From assembly GCA_039182865.1 (NCBI GenBank), contig JBCDBX010000112.1:1-5294 (forward strand): DNA of 5,294 nt, written 5' to 3'. The DNA comes from UBA1858 sp039182865 (GTDB lineage Bacteria; Pseudomonadota; Gammaproteobacteria; UBA4575). A program made the position numbers and the translations under genes. Below the pieces are notes generated by a model. That model did not search any database. It was not told the DNA's origin and saw nothing but the letters and a program-made list of their open reading frames with translations. Positions within the stretch are counted from its first letter, which is position 1. Each line of letters begins with the position of its first letter. Below are positions 4,851 to 5,294 of this stretch, piece by piece.

Positions 4851-5294
4851 TTACTCTGAAATTAATGACTCAATTGTTATATCACCTATCGCTTTGATTT
4901 CTTTTTTACTTATACCCATTTTGCTCATGACTCCTAATCCATGTAACACAGTAAACAGGTAACGGGATAACACACGAGAATCCTTATTACTTGGTATTTG
5001 GTGTTTTGTCTGAGCTTGTTTAATGCAAGACTCTAATGCTTTCTCTACTTTCTGATTGTAGTTTTTTGCAATCTTATAGAGCTCATCATCTATGACATGC
5101 TTACTCTGTGCGGTATTGGCGTAAAGGCAAGTTGATTGTGTGCCAGAGGATTCTGCTTTTAATTTAAAAAGCTGTTTAATAGTTTCAATATCGCTGTCTT
5201 TCTTTAAAAATGTATCAATAAGCTCACAAGCAACATTATCCTTATAATAGTTAAGAACTTCTTTATATAAGCCATCCTTACCCCCAAATTCTTC
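4851..5294 (-). CDS. TetR/AcrR-family transcriptional regulator, C-terminal part
   Basis: The gene enters from the right edge; 147 codons and the TAA stop at 4853-4851 are visible, and no start is present. The first visible residues EEFGGKDGLYKEVLNYYKDN match the end of the TetR DNA-binding domain, where 'hFgsKegLy..vl..y' closes the helix-turn-helix region. Most of the HTH itself is therefore outside the window. The rest is a helical ligand-binding domain with a CLYANTAQ segment resembling the 'GCL..N...E' block of many TetR regulators. A repressor that responds to a small molecule is the family expectation. Its partner is probably the SDR gene 60 bases downstream, with the palindrome between them as a possible operator. 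The ligand is unknown. I see no frameshift in the visible part. Confidence 0.85.
   Translation of the reverse strand, partial: EEFGGKDGLYKEVLNYYKDNVACELIDTFLKKDSDIETIKQLFKLKAESSGTQSTCLYANTAQSKHVIDDELYKIAKNYNQKVEKALESCIKQAQTKHQIPSNKDSRVLSRYLFTVLHGLGVMSKMGISKKEIKAIGDITIESLISE

Overview
The window comes from an AT-rich Gram-negative proteobacterium. A marine gammaproteobacterium is my best guess from protein style and base composition, but nothing here fixes the genus. All supported genes lie on the minus strand, so the natural reading order is from high to low coordinates. Most of the window is a nitrogen-scavenging locus of the formamidase (fmd) type.

Reading from the right: a TetR-family regulator cut by the window edge (4851-5294) is followed 60 bases later by a classical short-chain dehydrogenase/reductase (4050-4790). 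A small perfect palindrome sits in the gap between them, in front of the SDR gene. These two look like a self-contained regulator/oxidoreductase pair with no obvious link to the amide genes.

After a 278-base intergenic region come formamidase fmdA (2545-3771), the zinc-ribbon protein fmdB (2188-2535) and an unusual 91-residue orphan protein (1897-2172). The orphan resembles the DNA-binding domain that follows the catalytic part of large serine recombinases. The three genes are separated by 9 and 15 bases and form an operon. A 256-base regulatory region follows, then the periplasmic binding protein of a urea/short-chain-amide ABC transporter (urtA/fmdD, 393-1640). Two consecutive hairpins and then the start of the permease gene (urtB/fmdE, 1-287, cut by the left edge) complete the window.

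The clearest non-coding signal is a sigma-54 (-24/-12) promoter in front of both fmdA (TGGCATATATTATGCA) and urtA (TGGCACTCTAATTGCA). Upstream of each lie several GCAC(C/T)AAAA-type motifs at enhancer distance. The working model is that nitrogen limitation, acting through an NtrC-like activator, switches on two adjacent transcripts. One would import short amides or urea; the other would hydrolyse formamide to formate and ammonia in the cytoplasm. The least explained parts are the recombinase-like orphan, the histidine-rich segment of FmdB and the layered inverted repeats in the two control regions.
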